This document shows positions 7,371 through 15,710 of a stretch of 64,000 bases of DNA, in pieces. The DNA lies in contig NZ_JAEIOI010000001.1 of NCBI RefSeq assembly GCF_021375795.1, positions 1,600,889-1,664,888 on the forward strand. Reading direction: 5' to 3'. This DNA comes from Pseudomonas anguilliseptica (GTDB lineage: Bacteria; Pseudomonadota; Gammaproteobacteria; Pseudomonadales; Pseudomonadaceae). The notes beneath the pieces are model-generated. The model made no database searches and was not told the DNA's origin. It was given only the letters and a program-made list of their open reading frames with translations. The position numbers and the translations under genes are program-made. Position 1 is the stretch's first letter; every line of letters begins with the position of its first letter.

Positions 7371-9305
7371 ATGCCAACTGCTGTTCAGCGTTACAAGCGG
7401 CTGTTGTCTGCCGCTCTGGCGCGTTACTTCCCCCATACCACAGCCTATCTGCGTGCCGAGCGTGAAGCGGCTGCGCCGTTAAAAAAACCTGCACCACGGG
7501 CCAAAAAAGCGCCTGCCAAGGGCCAATCGGCTAGCGCGAAGCCGCCGGCTAAACCGCGCCGCGCTGCCAGTAAACCCAGCACTCAAGGTATTGACGGGCC
7601 GGCCATGCTGACGGTCGAAGCCGCGCAAGCTCGGGCCATGCGCGAGCAGGTGGCGCGGGCGGTGACGGCTGGGTTGCTTAGCGCGCCATCGGCTGAGCAG
7701 TGGGCGATGATCCTCAGCAATCATCCGCTGACACGCATCTTCGCCGGGGCAGGTTCGGGCAAGTCCACCACGCTGGTGCTGCGGGTGGTGTTTATGTTCT
7801 GTCACCTGGGCATCAAGCCCGAGCAACTGACGGTGATTTCCTTTACCAATGCGTCCTGCGCCGAACTGCGCGAACAGCTGCTCAAGGTGTTGGGCTTCTT
7901 CAACTATCCCTTCGATGCCGTGCAGGCGCGCCAGTGCGTGCGCACTTTCCACTCGGCCATGGGCAGTGTGGCCAAGAGTGCGCTGGGTAATCCGCGTTGG
8001 TTCGAACAGCTGGATGATCCGCGGGCGGCGAGTCGTGAACTGGATAACCCGCTCAGCGCCGGACGCTTGCGCCCAGCCCAGCAACGCCTACTGAAACAGG
8101 CTTACCAGCAATGCTATGCCGAGCAGCCGGTTTTTCGTCAGCAGGTGCACAGCCTGTTGCAACTGCCGATGCCGCCGCTTGAGAGGGGGCGTCAGGCTAA
8201 GGCCCCACTGGATCCGTACCGGCTGGCGGGCGAGTTCAGCGCTGCGCCGTTGTATGAGGCCTTTTATGCCCAGGCCGAGTTTGCCGAGAGCATTGGCATT
8301 GAGCTGTCGGCTTTGCAGCCGCAGAACGTTGAGACTGCAGCGCCGGTACGCGGGTTTCTTGAGGCATTGCGGCTGTTCTGGCCGTACTTCGAGCGCGCTT
8401 TGCAGGCGCAGGGTTTGATGACGTTTAACGGTGCCTTTGCTGAGCTGACGGCGCGGCTTAATGCCGACGGGAAAAGTGTTGCGCCAGAGCTGCTGGCGCC
8501 ATTTAGCCATCTGCTGATCGACGAATTTCAGGACATCTCGCCGCAGATCGTGCAGTGGTTGCAGGCCGTGCAGTGTTGCCTGGCCGGGCAGGGTGCAGCC
8601 GTCAGCCTGATGGCCATCGGCGATGACTGGCAGTCGATCTACGGCTGGCGCGGCAGCTCGCCGCAGCTGTTTATCGACTTCGACCGGCACTTTCCCGGTA
8701 AAGGCAAAGCCAAACGCAGCGCCGTGCTGACCCTGGCCAACAACTACCGTTCGATTGAGCCGATTATCCGTGACGCTGAAGCGCTGCTCGGCGACGTGCA
8801 GCACAAACAGGCGAAGGCCAGCCAGGCGATCAAAGCTACCCAGCCAGGTGATCATGGCGTGCGCCTGATCCAGCGCTTCGACAGCAAGGCACGCCTGCCG
8901 GAGCTGCTCAAGCAGATCCGCGAACAATGCGCCTACGCCGCCGCGCGCAACAGCCGTGAGCGCAATGCGGTGCTGCTGCTTAGTCGGCGCAACGAACCGC
9001 TGCAGGCCATTATCGCGCAGCTGGACAAGAAACTGCCGGTCAAGGCCTACACCATCCATCGCGCCAAGGGCTTGCAGGCCGAAGTGGCGATCATCCTTGA
9101 TGAGTGCCAACCGCCCGAGTCGCACCCGCTGCGCAATGCGCTGTATGCCTGTTCGGGATTCTTCAGCAACAGCTACGACCAGGCTATGCAGGATGAAAGC
9201 CTGCGCCTGGCCTATGTGGCGATCACCCGTGGCGTCAGTCGGGTGTTCTGGTACTGCCAGAAGACCCAGGGTGCAACGCGTATTCTGGCGGCGCGCGGGC
9301 GTTAG
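7371..9305 (+). CDS. UvrD/Rep-like superfamily 1 helicase
   Basis: This 644-residue protein has ordered SF1A motifs: Walker A AGAGSGKST (Lys131), motif Ia SFTNASCAEL, motif II LLIDEFQD, motif III GDDWQSIYGWRGS, motif IV NNYRS, motif V YTIHRAKGLQAE and motif VI RLAYVAITRG. It is probably a DNA helicase or translocase acting in repair. It is shorter than UvrD or Rep, has a basic Ala/Lys/Pro-rich segment at residues 35-75, and shows no nuclease motifs. It is not identified as a specific named helicase. The ATG at 7371 lacks a strong ribosome binding site. Confidence 0.9.
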   Translation: MPTAVQRYKRLLSAALARYFPHTTAYLRAEREAAAPLKKPAPRAKKAPAKGQSASAKPPAKPRRAASKPSTQGIDGPAMLTVEAAQARAMREQVARAVTAGLLSAPSAEQWAMILSNHPLTRIFAGAGSGKSTTLVLRVVFMFCHLGIKPEQLTVISFTNASCAELREQLLKVLGFFNYPFDAVQARQCVRTFHSAMGSVAKSALGNPRWFEQLDDPRAASRELDNPLSAGRLRPAQQRLLKQAYQQCYAEQPVFRQQVHSLLQLPMPPLERGRQAKAPLDPYRLAGEFSAAPLYEAFYAQAEFAESIGIELSALQPQNVETAAPVRGFLEALRLFWPYFERALQAQGLMTFNGAFAELTARLNADGKSVAPELLAPFSHLLIDEFQDISPQIVQWLQAVQCCLAGQGAAVSLMAIGDDWQSIYGWRGSSPQLFIDFDRHFPGKGKAKRSAVLTLANNYRSIEPIIRDAEALLGDVQHKQAKASQAIKATQPGDHGVRLIQRFDSKARLPELLKQIREQCAYAAARNSRERNAVLLLSRRNEPLQAIIAQLDKKLPVKAYTIHRAKGLQAEVAIILDECQPPESHPLRNALYACSGFFSNSYDQAMQDESLRLAYVAITRGVSRVFWYCQKTQGATRILAARGR

Positions 9306-9446
9306 CGTCGAGCTGGCAGGCCTGTGTGTGGGGGCTCTAGCTGGCTGACTGCACCGATGAGTGGCATGCAAGTATCTGTGGGCGGGCTACTGCTTTTCTT
9401 TGGCGCATTTGTGACAATGCGCGCCCCTAATCCAGAGTGCTCTTGC

Positions 9447-10922
9447 ATGCTCTCGCTTTTCTCAGGCCTGGACACGTGGCTGATTGTCAGCCTGGTACTT
9501 GCACTTACCTTTGTGCTGGCATTTGAATTCATCAACGGTTTCCACGACACCGCCAACGCTGTGGCCACCGTGATCTACACCAAGGCGATGACGCCGAATC
9601 TGGCGGTGTTCTCCTCCGGAGTGTTCAATTTTCTGGGCGTGCTGTTGGGCGGTGTAGGCGTGGCCTATGCCATCGTCCACCTGCTGCCGGTTGAGCTGCT
9701 GATCAATGTGGATACCGGGCAGGGCTTGGCCATGGTGTTCTCGCTGTTGGCCGCTGCCATTTTGTGGAACCTCGGTACCTGGTACCTGGGCATCCCGGCA
9801 TCCAGCTCGCACACCCTGATCGGCTCGATCCTGGGCGTGGGGCTGGCCAATGCGCTGCTCACTGAAATCACTGTCGCGGAAGGGGTGAACTGGCAGAAAG
9901 CGACTGACATCGGCCTGTCTCTGCTGCTTTCGCCGATCGCCGGCTTTGCCGTCGCCGGGTTGTTGCTGATTGGCCTGAAACTGTGGAAGCCGCAGTCGAC
10001 CATGCACACCTCACCCGAGCAGCGTGCCGAAGAGAAAGGCAAGAAGCATCCGCCGTTCTGGAACCGTCTGGTGCTGGTGTCCTCTGCCATGGGTGTGAGC
10101 TTTGTGCACGGCTCCAACGATGGTCAGAAAGGTATTGGCCTGATCATGCTGGTGCTGATCGGTATCGTGCCGGCGCAGTTTGCCCTGGACCTCAACAGTA
10201 CTACCTACGAGATCGCCCGTACTCGCGATGCGGCCACCCACCTGGGTGAGTTCTACCAGCGCAACGCCGACTCGTTGTCGGAGTACCTGGCGCTGGGCAA
10301 GAACAATCGCACCGAGCTGCCGAAGGTCTACCGCTGTGATCCGAAGCAGACCGAAGCGACCCTGGTTGCGTTGCTGAAAACGCTGGAAGGGGTGCGTAAC
10401 TACACTGAAGTGCCGGATGCAGCGCGTATTGATATGCGCCGCTACCTGTTGTGCCTGGATGACGCGGCTCGCAAGGTTGGCAAACTCGACCTGTTGGACA
10501 GCCGCGAAAAAAGCGACCTGGAAAAACTGCGCAAAGACCTGACCGCCACCACGGAATATGTGCCTTTCTGGGTGGTGATCGCTGTGGCCCTGGCGCTTGG
10601 TCTGGGTACCATGGTGGGCTGGAAGCGCGTGGTACTGACTGTTGGCGAGAAGATTGGCCGTGGTGGCATGACCTATGCCCAGGGCATGAGTGCTCAGGTG
10701 ACGGCGGCCGTGGCGATTGGCTTGGCGAACGTCTTCAGTCTGCCGGTGTCGACCACCCATGTGCTGTCTTCAGGGGTTGCCGGTACCATGGTGGCCAACC
10801 GCAGCGGTCTGCAGGCCGGCACGGTGCGCAATATTCTGCTGGCCTGGGCGCTGACGCTGCCCATCTCGATGACGCTGGCAGCTGGTTTGTACCTGTTGGT
10901 TAACTTCATCTTCATCAACTGA
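9447..10922 (+). CDS. pitA: Inorganic phosphate transporter, Pit family
   Basis: This 491-residue inner-membrane carrier has the duplicated PiT signature: FEFINGFHDTANAVATVIYTKAM at the first half (about residue 30) and SFVHGSNDGQKGIGL in the second (about 215). A hydrophilic cytoplasmic loop (about 245-370) separates the two. Members import phosphate, often as a metal-phosphate complex, driven by protons or sodium. The start is taken at the ATG at 9447, directly before the first membrane segment; an upstream in-frame GTG at 9324 would add a non-conserved extension. A tatA-like gene begins 30 bases after the stop. Confidence 0.9.
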   Translation: MLSLFSGLDTWLIVSLVLALTFVLAFEFINGFHDTANAVATVIYTKAMTPNLAVFSSGVFNFLGVLLGGVGVAYAIVHLLPVELLINVDTGQGLAMVFSLLAAAILWNLGTWYLGIPASSSHTLIGSILGVGLANALLTEITVAEGVNWQKATDIGLSLLLSPIAGFAVAGLLLIGLKLWKPQSTMHTSPEQRAEEKGKKHPPFWNRLVLVSSAMGVSFVHGSNDGQKGIGLIMLVLIGIVPAQFALDLNSTTYEIARTRDAATHLGEFYQRNADSLSEYLALGKNNRTELPKVYRCDPKQTEATLVALLKTLEGVRNYTEVPDAARIDMRRYLLCLDDAARKVGKLDLLDSREKSDLEKLRKDLTATTEYVPFWVVIAVALALGLGTMVGWKRVVLTVGEKIGRGGMTYAQGMSAQVTAAVAIGLANVFSLPVSTTHVLSSGVAGTMVANRSGLQAGTVRNILLAWALTLPISMTLAAGLYLLVNFIFIN

Positions 10923-10952
10923 GTCGCTCGCGGAGCGCAACGGAGCAGAAAG

Positions 10953-11168
10953 ATGGGCGTGTTTGATATCAAACATTGGTTGGTCCTGCTGGTCGTTGTA
11001 GTGCTGGTGTTCGGCACCAAGCGTCTGAAAAATGCCGGGTCCGATCTCGGTGAGGCGATCCGCTCGTTCCGCAAGGCTGTGCGCACTGAGGATGAGGCGG
11101 TCGAGGCTACTGCTGCAGCGAAAGCTGAACCGGTTGCCGCAACCAGTGTGAGTCAGCAGCAGCGCTGA
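10953..11168 (+). CDS. tatA: TatA/TatE family protein, orphan
   Basis: This 71-residue protein has a short N-terminus MGVFDIKHW, one membrane helix (LLVVVVLVF), the [10 protein letters not shown] hinge and an amphipathic helix [12 protein letters not shown]. These are the defining features of the pore subunit of the twin-arginine protein exporter. The tail after residue 45 is acidic and then Ala-rich. No tatB or tatC lies nearby, so the main tat operon is presumably elsewhere and this is an extra TatA or TatE. It may be cotranscribed with the phosphate transporter. Confidence 0.9.
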   Translation: MGVFDIKHWLVLLVVVVLVFGTKRLKNAGSDLGEAIRSFRKAVRTEDEAVEATAAAKAEPVAATSVSQQQR

Positions 11169-11188
11169 TCACTACTGCACATTCCATT

Positions 11189-11234
11189 GAAACGACAACG
11201 GCCATGATCGCGCGATCATGGCCGTTGTCGTTTC
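11189..11234. terminator. 46-bp perfect palindrome, bidirectional terminator
   Basis: GAAACGACAACGGCCATGAT begins the left arm. The whole 46-bp segment is a perfect inverted repeat with 22-bp arms around a central CG. It separates the converging tatA and the hypothetical gene at 11250-11651. A very stable hairpin forms on either strand, with GTTTC rather than a long T-run at its end. Confidence 0.75.
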
Positions 11235-11249
11235 AGGCGTCGTATGGCG

Positions 11250-11651
11250 TCAGGTGTCACGCAGCAGGTCATTGGCGTTGAGCAGGCTGTAGGCGATTTC
11301 CGGGCGTTTCTCCAGGGCGCGACGGATAGCCGTGGGGATCGATTGACGGGTTTTGCGGCACAGCCCTGGCAACTCATCGATCTGAATGGCAATACCGCGC
11401 ATGCTGCGCACCTCATTGAAACCTGGGGCAACCGCGACGCGCACACCGAGCTGCTCGTAGATGCGCCGCTGCATCTTCTCCAGATCCGCCAGACTCTCGA
11501 GGTTTTCCAGGCGCTCGAGCAGGCGTTTTTCCTCCGTGCGGGTTAGCAACAGGATGCGTACGTCGCTGCTGGCGCTCTGCAACAGCTGCTCGCGCCCGCA
11601 ATCGCAGGCACCGGGTGGGCAGGGTTGACGCAAGGATGGAGGGTTGCTCAT
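11250..11651 (-). CDS. Conserved hypothetical protein with Cys-rich N-terminus
   Basis: This 133-residue protein begins with CPPGACDCGRE, a compact Cys cluster that may bind metal. It continues as a mostly helical region (EEKRLLERLENLESLADLEKMQ) and ends with SIPTAIRRALEKRPEIAYSLLNANDLL. A GGAG precedes the ATG. I recognise it as a type of conserved pseudomonad protein but know no function. It converges with tatA across a perfect palindrome. Confidence 0.7.
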   Translation of the reverse strand: MSNPPSLRQPCPPGACDCGREQLLQSASSDVRILLLTRTEEKRLLERLENLESLADLEKMQRRIYEQLGVRVAVAPGFNEVRSMRGIAIQIDELPGLCRKTRQSIPTAIRRALEKRPEIAYSLLNANDLLRDT

Positions 11652-11765
11652 GGGCTCCGATCATAGCCAGCTGCGAGCGGTTTTGCCCATGCTTGGGTGT
11701 GGACAAAATGCGTATTGCGCGGATAATCCGCCAGCACCGCCATTGCTGAAAATAGCCCTGTTGCC

Positions 11766-12164
11766 ATGCGCGTTTTGCGAATTGCCCTGATCTGTCTGCT
11801 GATGCTCGCTCTCCCTGCGCAGAGTATGGCGGCTATCAGCATGCAGTTATGCGCGGTTACCCAGCAGTGCGGGGCGTCGGCCCAGGTTGACTCGCAGATG
11901 GCGGCGCATCATCCGGCTGCGTCTGCCAAGGCCTCGGCCCACGGTGTGCATCACGCCAGCGACATCTCCAACACCTCCATATCTGCTGCCGATAGCAGTC
12001 TGTGCAGCCTCTGCGCTTTTTGTGTCGGCGCGGTGGCCCTGAGCCATGTGCGGGTCAGCAGCGCTGTGCCACAAGCGGCAGAGCCCTCTCTGGCGCGGCT
12101 GGATCAATTTATCGGCTTTATCAGCGAACCCCTCGAACGTCCCCCGCGGTTATTTCTCGTCTGA
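11766..12164 (+). CDS. Exported His/Cys-containing protein, possibly copper related
   Basis: This 132-residue protein has a clear signal peptide (MRVLRIALICLLMLALPAQSM). It then has a His-rich stretch (AAHHPAASAKASAHGVHH) and a CSLCAFC cluster near residue 79, giving a likely periplasmic metal-binding surface. It resembles small secreted proteins that precede copper or heavy-metal genes (CopL/DUF2946-like), but this is by pattern only. The cupredoxin gene begins 82 bases downstream on the same strand, which supports a copper-related role. Confidence 0.6.
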   Translation: MRVLRIALICLLMLALPAQSMAAISMQLCAVTQQCGASAQVDSQMAAHHPAASAKASAHGVHHASDISNTSISAADSSLCSLCAFCVGAVALSHVRVSSAVPQAAEPSLARLDQFIGFISEPLERPPRLFLV

Positions 12165-12246
12165 ACAGTGTGTTGCTGTGTGCTGCCAGCGCTCTGGTGC
12201 GTCTGGCCCGCAGCGTTTATTCAGTTTCTAATTCGAGAACCTAACC

Positions 12247-12753
12247 ATGAGTGCATCTTCAAACATCTTCGCATTGCTGTTGAGTGTGGGCCTTCTGTTG
12301 GCCAGCGCTACTGCTCTTGCCGCTGGCGAACATCAGGGCGGGCATCACGCGGCGGCGTCGACCCAGCAGAAAACCTGGGGGATTGCCGGTGATTCGCAGC
12401 GGGTCAGCCGTACCATCGAAATCAGCATGAACGATCAGATGCGTTTCAGCCCTGACCAGCTTGAAGTCAAACAGGGCGAAACCATCCGCTTTATCCATCG
12501 CAATGAGGGGCAGGTCATGCACGAGTTTGTGCTCGGTACCCAGGCTGAGTTGCAGGAGCATGCTGCGATGATGGCGCAGTCAGCGGGTATGCCAATGCAG
12601 CATGACTCCCCGGACATGACCCATGTCGCACCGGGGCAGCGCGAGGAGCTTGTCTGGACCTTTAACCAGGTCGGTGAGTTCGACTTTGCCTGCCTGATTC
12701 CCGGCCACTACCAGGCTGGTATGGTCGGCAAGGTGCGGGTGTTGGCCAACTGA
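12247..12753 (+). CDS. Periplasmic cupredoxin family protein
   Basis: This 168-residue protein has a signal peptide ending near ALAAG and a short His-rich segment (EHQGGHHAA). A cupredoxin domain follows: MRFSPDQLEVKQGETIRF leads to VMHEF (His ligand), and FACLIPGHYQAGMVG supplies Cys, His and Met ligands of a type 1 copper site. Its likely role is copper binding or electron transfer in the periplasm, together with the preceding His/Cys protein. It ends before a strong hairpin. Confidence 0.88.
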   Translation: MSASSNIFALLLSVGLLLASATALAAGEHQGGHHAAASTQQKTWGIAGDSQRVSRTIEISMNDQMRFSPDQLEVKQGETIRFIHRNEGQVMHEFVLGTQAELQEHAAMMAQSAGMPMQHDSPDMTHVAPGQREELVWTFNQVGEFDFACLIPGHYQAGMVGKVRVLAN

Positions 12754-12784
12754 CTGCATGGCTGGCTCGTCAGCCGGGTACTAA

Positions 12785-12836
12785 AACAACCGGGGCCGCT
12801 ATCGCTATGCGACCCCGGTTGCTTGTTCAGACAGCA
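12785..12836. terminator. Bidirectional terminator between the cupredoxin and glutaredoxin genes
   Basis: AACAACCGGGG-C-CGC pairs with GCG-A-CCCCGGTTGCTTGTT around a 9-base loop. It lies between converging genes and overlaps the stop of the leftward one. Confidence 0.75.
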
Positions 12837-13198
12837 GCGAAGCGCTCGTTGAGATAAGCAATGATCGCTTTGGACTCGTACAGCCAGGTGCTCTGGCCGT
12901 TTTCTTCGATGCGCAGGCACGGCACCTTGATCTTGCCGCCTTGTTGTTCCAGCTCGCTGCGCGCCTGGGCGTCGTTCTTGGCGTCGTGCAGGGCCACCGG
13001 CACATTCAGCTTGTGCAGGGTGCGGCGGGTTTTTACGCAGAACGGGCAGGCGTGGAACTGGTACAGCGCCAGGCCCGCGGCGCTTTGCTCGACCGCAGCC
13101 TGCGCTTCTGGGGTACGTTTGAGCTTGGCCGGACGGCTGATCCAGTCGAGGAAGATGATCAACTGGCCGAGGCCAATGCGCAGTGCCTTGATAATCAT
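12827..13198 (-). CDS. Glutaredoxin-like protein with N-terminal hydrophobic helix
   Basis: This 123-residue protein has a glutaredoxin/GST N-terminal fold. The redox motif CPFC lies near residue 52 (FHACPFCVKTRRTL), KVPCLRI supplies the cis-Pro region, and YESKAIIAYL the glutathione-binding edge. Residues 1-20 (IIKALRIGLGQLIIFLDWI) are hydrophobic and may anchor it at the inner membrane. It is likely a glutathione-dependent thiol reductase. Confidence 0.85.
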   Translation of the reverse strand: MIIKALRIGLGQLIIFLDWISRPAKLKRTPEAQAAVEQSAAGLALYQFHACPFCVKTRRTLHKLNVPVALHDAKNDAQARSELEQQGGKIKVPCLRIEENGQSTWLYESKAIIAYLNERFAAV

Positions 13199-13321
13199 GC
13201 GAGGGCAAACCTTGGGTCGATAAACAGGGGCGCGCAGCTTACCCGAGTTTTTCCGCCTTGGCCCGACCCTGGGCCGAACGGCATAATCCGTGTCCGATTT
13301 TCTGCCTCCGGCGAGCCTGCG

Positions 13322-13558
13322 ATGAAACCTGAAGACCTGTTATTGCTGGTGACCTGTGAGATGCCGTTCGGCAAATACAAAGGCCGTATGCTCGCCGATC
13401 TGCCGGGTAACTACCTCAACTGGTTTGCCCGCGAAGGTTTCCCTCAGGGAGAGATCGGTCGGCTGCTGGCGTTGATGCAGGAGATTGATCACAACGGCTT
13501 GTCGGGCCTGCTCGACCCACTGCGAACCAAGCCGCGGGTGCTGTTCAAGGGCCAGTAG
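13322..13558 (+). CDS. DUF3820 family protein
   Basis: This 78-residue protein carries the family pattern MPFGKYKGRMLADLPGNYLNWF near residue 14, followed by a helical tail. Short DUF3820 proteins resemble the C-terminal part of some exonuclease and nucleic-acid enzymes, but the function is unknown. It is a single gene between a leftward glutaredoxin gene and a strong terminator. The ATG at 13322 is chosen; longer in-frame extensions upstream run over the neighbouring gene. Confidence 0.85.
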   Translation: MKPEDLLLLVTCEMPFGKYKGRMLADLPGNYLNWFAREGFPQGEIGRLLALMQEIDHNGLSGLLDPLRTKPRVLFKGQ

Positions 13559-13568
13559 GCATTTCACT

Positions 13569-13608
13569 GCGCAATAAAAAACCGGCTTATGGCCGGTTTT
13601 TTATTGCG
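13569..13608. terminator. Strong terminator after the DUF3820 gene
   Basis: GCGCAATAAAAAACCGG and CCGGTTTTTTATTGCGC form a 17-bp stem with a short cttatgg loop, usable on both strands. Confidence 0.9.
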
Positions 13609-13689
13609 CGCCGTCCATGGCCGCAGCATGTGTCGCGCGAGGCGACGGTAAACAGTGCTTCTGGCAATTTGCATTTCCCAACAGGCGCT

Positions 13690-15285
13690 TTACTGCGCCT
13701 GGCTGAGCTCTGGGGTGAGAGCCAGCGGCGGCACTTCAACGAACTCCAGTTGCAGGCGCTCACTGCTCCAGGCGCGGGTCTTATTGGTCAGCGCCAGGTC
13801 GTCGTTCAGCTTTTGGCCGTAAGACGGGATGATTTCTTTCAGTTTGGTTTGCCACTCAGGACTCTGCATCTCGTTCTTGAAGGTCTTCTCCAGCACCGAG
13901 AGCATGATCGGTGCGGCCGTCGAGGCTCCCGGCGATGCGCCGAGCAGGGCGGCGATGCTGCCATCGGCGGCGCTGACCACTTCGGTACCGAACTGCAGGA
14001 CGCCGCCGTGTTCGGCGTCTTTCTTGATGATCTGCACGCGCTGACCCGCCTGGATAAGCTCCCAATCCTCCGATTTGGCATTGGGGAAGTACTCGCGCAG
14101 CGAATCCATGCGGTCTTCCTGGCTGAGCATCAGCTGGCCCATCAGGTAGGTGCTGAGCGAGAAATTATCGATGCCGGCGTGGGTCATCGGCAGGATGTTG
14201 TCGGTGGTCAGGGCGCTGAAGGTGTCGAGCAGCGAGCCGTTTTTCAGGAACTTGGTGGAGAAGGTGGCGAATGGGCCGAACAGCAGCACCTTCTTGCCAT
14301 CGATCACCCGGGTGTCCAGGTGCGGTACGGACATCGGCGGCGAACCGACCGAGGCTTTGCCGTACACCTTGGCCTGGTGCTGAGCGACGATTTCCGGGTT
14401 GCTGGTGGCGAGGAACGAGCCGCCGACCGGGAAGCCGGCATAGCCTTCGGCTTCGCTGATGCCGGACATCTGCAGCAGCTTCAGCGCCGCACCGCCGGCA
14501 CCGATAAACACGAACCTGGCGTTGATGGTTTTCTCGGCGCCGCCGTTGCCCAGGTCGGCCACCCGTACATTCCAGGTGTTGTCGGCGTTGCGTTCGATGC
14601 CGCGCACTTCATGCCGCAGGTTGAGGCTGACGTTGTCCTGCTGGCTTAACGAGCCGAACAGCTGGCGGGTGATTTCGCCAAAGTTGACGTCGGTGCCAAT
14701 CGACACGCGAGTGGCTGCAAGCTTTTGCCCGGGCTCGCGGCCTTGCATCACCAGCGGTACCCACTGGCCGATCTGCTGCGGGTCTTCGGAATACTCCATA
14801 CCGCGAAACAGCGAACTGGCCTGCAGCGCCGCATGGCGCTTCTTGAGGAATTCGACGTTGTCATCGCCCCAGACAAAGCTCATGTGCGGTACGTTGTTGA
14901 TAAACGAAGGCGGGTTGTTCAGCACCTTGCGCTCAACCTGATAGGCCCAGAACTGTTTGGAAATCTCGAAGGATTCGTTGATCGCCACCGCCTTGCTGAT
15001 ATCGATGCTGCCATCGGCCAGCTCGGGGGTGTAGTTCAGCTCGCAGAAGGCCGAATGGCCGGTGCCTGCGTTGTTCCAGGCGTTGGAGCTTTCGCTGGCC
15101 ACCTGATCGAGGCGCTCGTAGATATCGATGCTCCAGCCCGGCTCCAGCTCGTTGAGGTAGGTACCCAGGCTGGCACTCATGATGCCGCCGCCAATCAGCA
15201 GCACATCCACGGTTTTTTCCGACTCGGGGTGCTTGGCGCAGCCAAGCAGGCTCAGGCACAGCAGGGGCAAGAGGAGTTTTTTCAT
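13690..15285 (-). CDS. mqo: Malate:quinone oxidoreductase, lipoprotein type
   Basis: MQO oxidises malate to oxaloacetate and passes electrons to quinone, replacing or supplementing malate dehydrogenase. The 531-residue protein starts with a lipoprotein signal ([16 protein letters not shown]) whose lipobox is LLGC. It then has the FAD motif [16 protein letters not shown] and family blocks [16 protein letters not shown] and [14 protein letters not shown]. The start is the ATG at 15285, with an ATG at 15297 as alternative. The lipoprotein signal suggests export and anchoring in the envelope, which is unusual for an enzyme usually described as a cytoplasmic-side peripheral protein. It is monocistronic. 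Confidence 0.93.
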   Translation of the reverse strand: MKKLLLPLLCLSLLGCAKHPESEKTVDVLLIGGGIMSASLGTYLNELEPGWSIDIYERLDQVASESSNAWNNAGTGHSAFCELNYTPELADGSIDISKAVAINESFEISKQFWAYQVERKVLNNPPSFINNVPHMSFVWGDDNVEFLKKRHAALQASSLFRGMEYSEDPQQIGQWVPLVMQGREPGQKLAATRVSIGTDVNFGEITRQLFGSLSQQDNVSLNLRHEVRGIERNADNTWNVRVADLGNGGAEKTINARFVFIGAGGAALKLLQMSGISEAEGYAGFPVGGSFLATSNPEIVAQHQAKVYGKASVGSPPMSVPHLDTRVIDGKKVLLFGPFATFSTKFLKNGSLLDTFSALTTDNILPMTHAGIDNFSLSTYLMGQLMLSQEDRMDSLREYFPNAKSEDWELIQAGQRVQIIKKDAEHGGVLQFGTEVVSAADGSIAALLGASPGASTAAPIMLSVLEKTFKNEMQSPEWQTKLKEIIPSYGQKLNDDLALTNKTRAWSSERLQLEFVEVPPLALTPELSQAQ

Positions 15286-15595
15286 TAAACCAATCATCTT
15301 ATCGGTGAAATCAGTGTGACGACCTGGGCGACACGGGATCAGGCGTGTGGCAATAGCCTGCATGCCCGTCGGCGGGCGACAGGCGCAGGGCAGGTGTACG
15401 GGGACGTCGTGTGCGTAACGGCAGTGGCGTTGGCAGCCGGCAGCTTGGTCAGCTATAGCGCGGGCGACTGTCGTGGCGGGGCTATCGCAAGAAGCATGCC
15501 TGCCACGCCAACGCTTCTGGCTGCGGCGTTCTGCCGCCTGTCAGCATGCCTGGCGGGGTTCAGGAGTGGCGTGATCTCGCCATATTCCAGCGGTC

Positions 15596-15637
15596 TTGCT
15601 ATAGCAGGTGGCGGAACATCGCCACCTGCTATAGCAA
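15596..15637. repeat. Hairpin with 18-bp perfect stem
   Basis: TTGCTATAGCAGGTGGCG at 15596-15613 is repeated inverted at 15620-15637 around the loop gaacat. It lies in the 425-base gap between mqo and the leftward waaZ-like gene. The remainder of the gap (15286-15595) holds no convincing gene and presumably contains the mqo promoter. Confidence 0.7.
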
Positions 15638-15647
15638 AGGACAGACA

Positions 15648-15675
15648 GAAAACCGGCTCATGGCCGATTTCTTTG
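15648..15675 (-). terminator. Terminator of the waaZ-like gene
   Basis: Read leftward: AAATCGGC catga GCCGGTTTT, an imperfect GC stem ending in T, 36 bases past the stop of the waaZ-like gene. Confidence 0.6.
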
Positions 15676-15710
15676 TGGTGATGATTAAGTTTAAGGGTCA
15701 GTCAGATTTC

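Noticed and set aside
15316..15681. Open frame of 121 codons in the mqo/waaZ gap
   Set aside because: No ribosome binding site, Ala/Gly/Ser-rich with odd composition, and it overlaps the 18-bp hairpin and a terminator.
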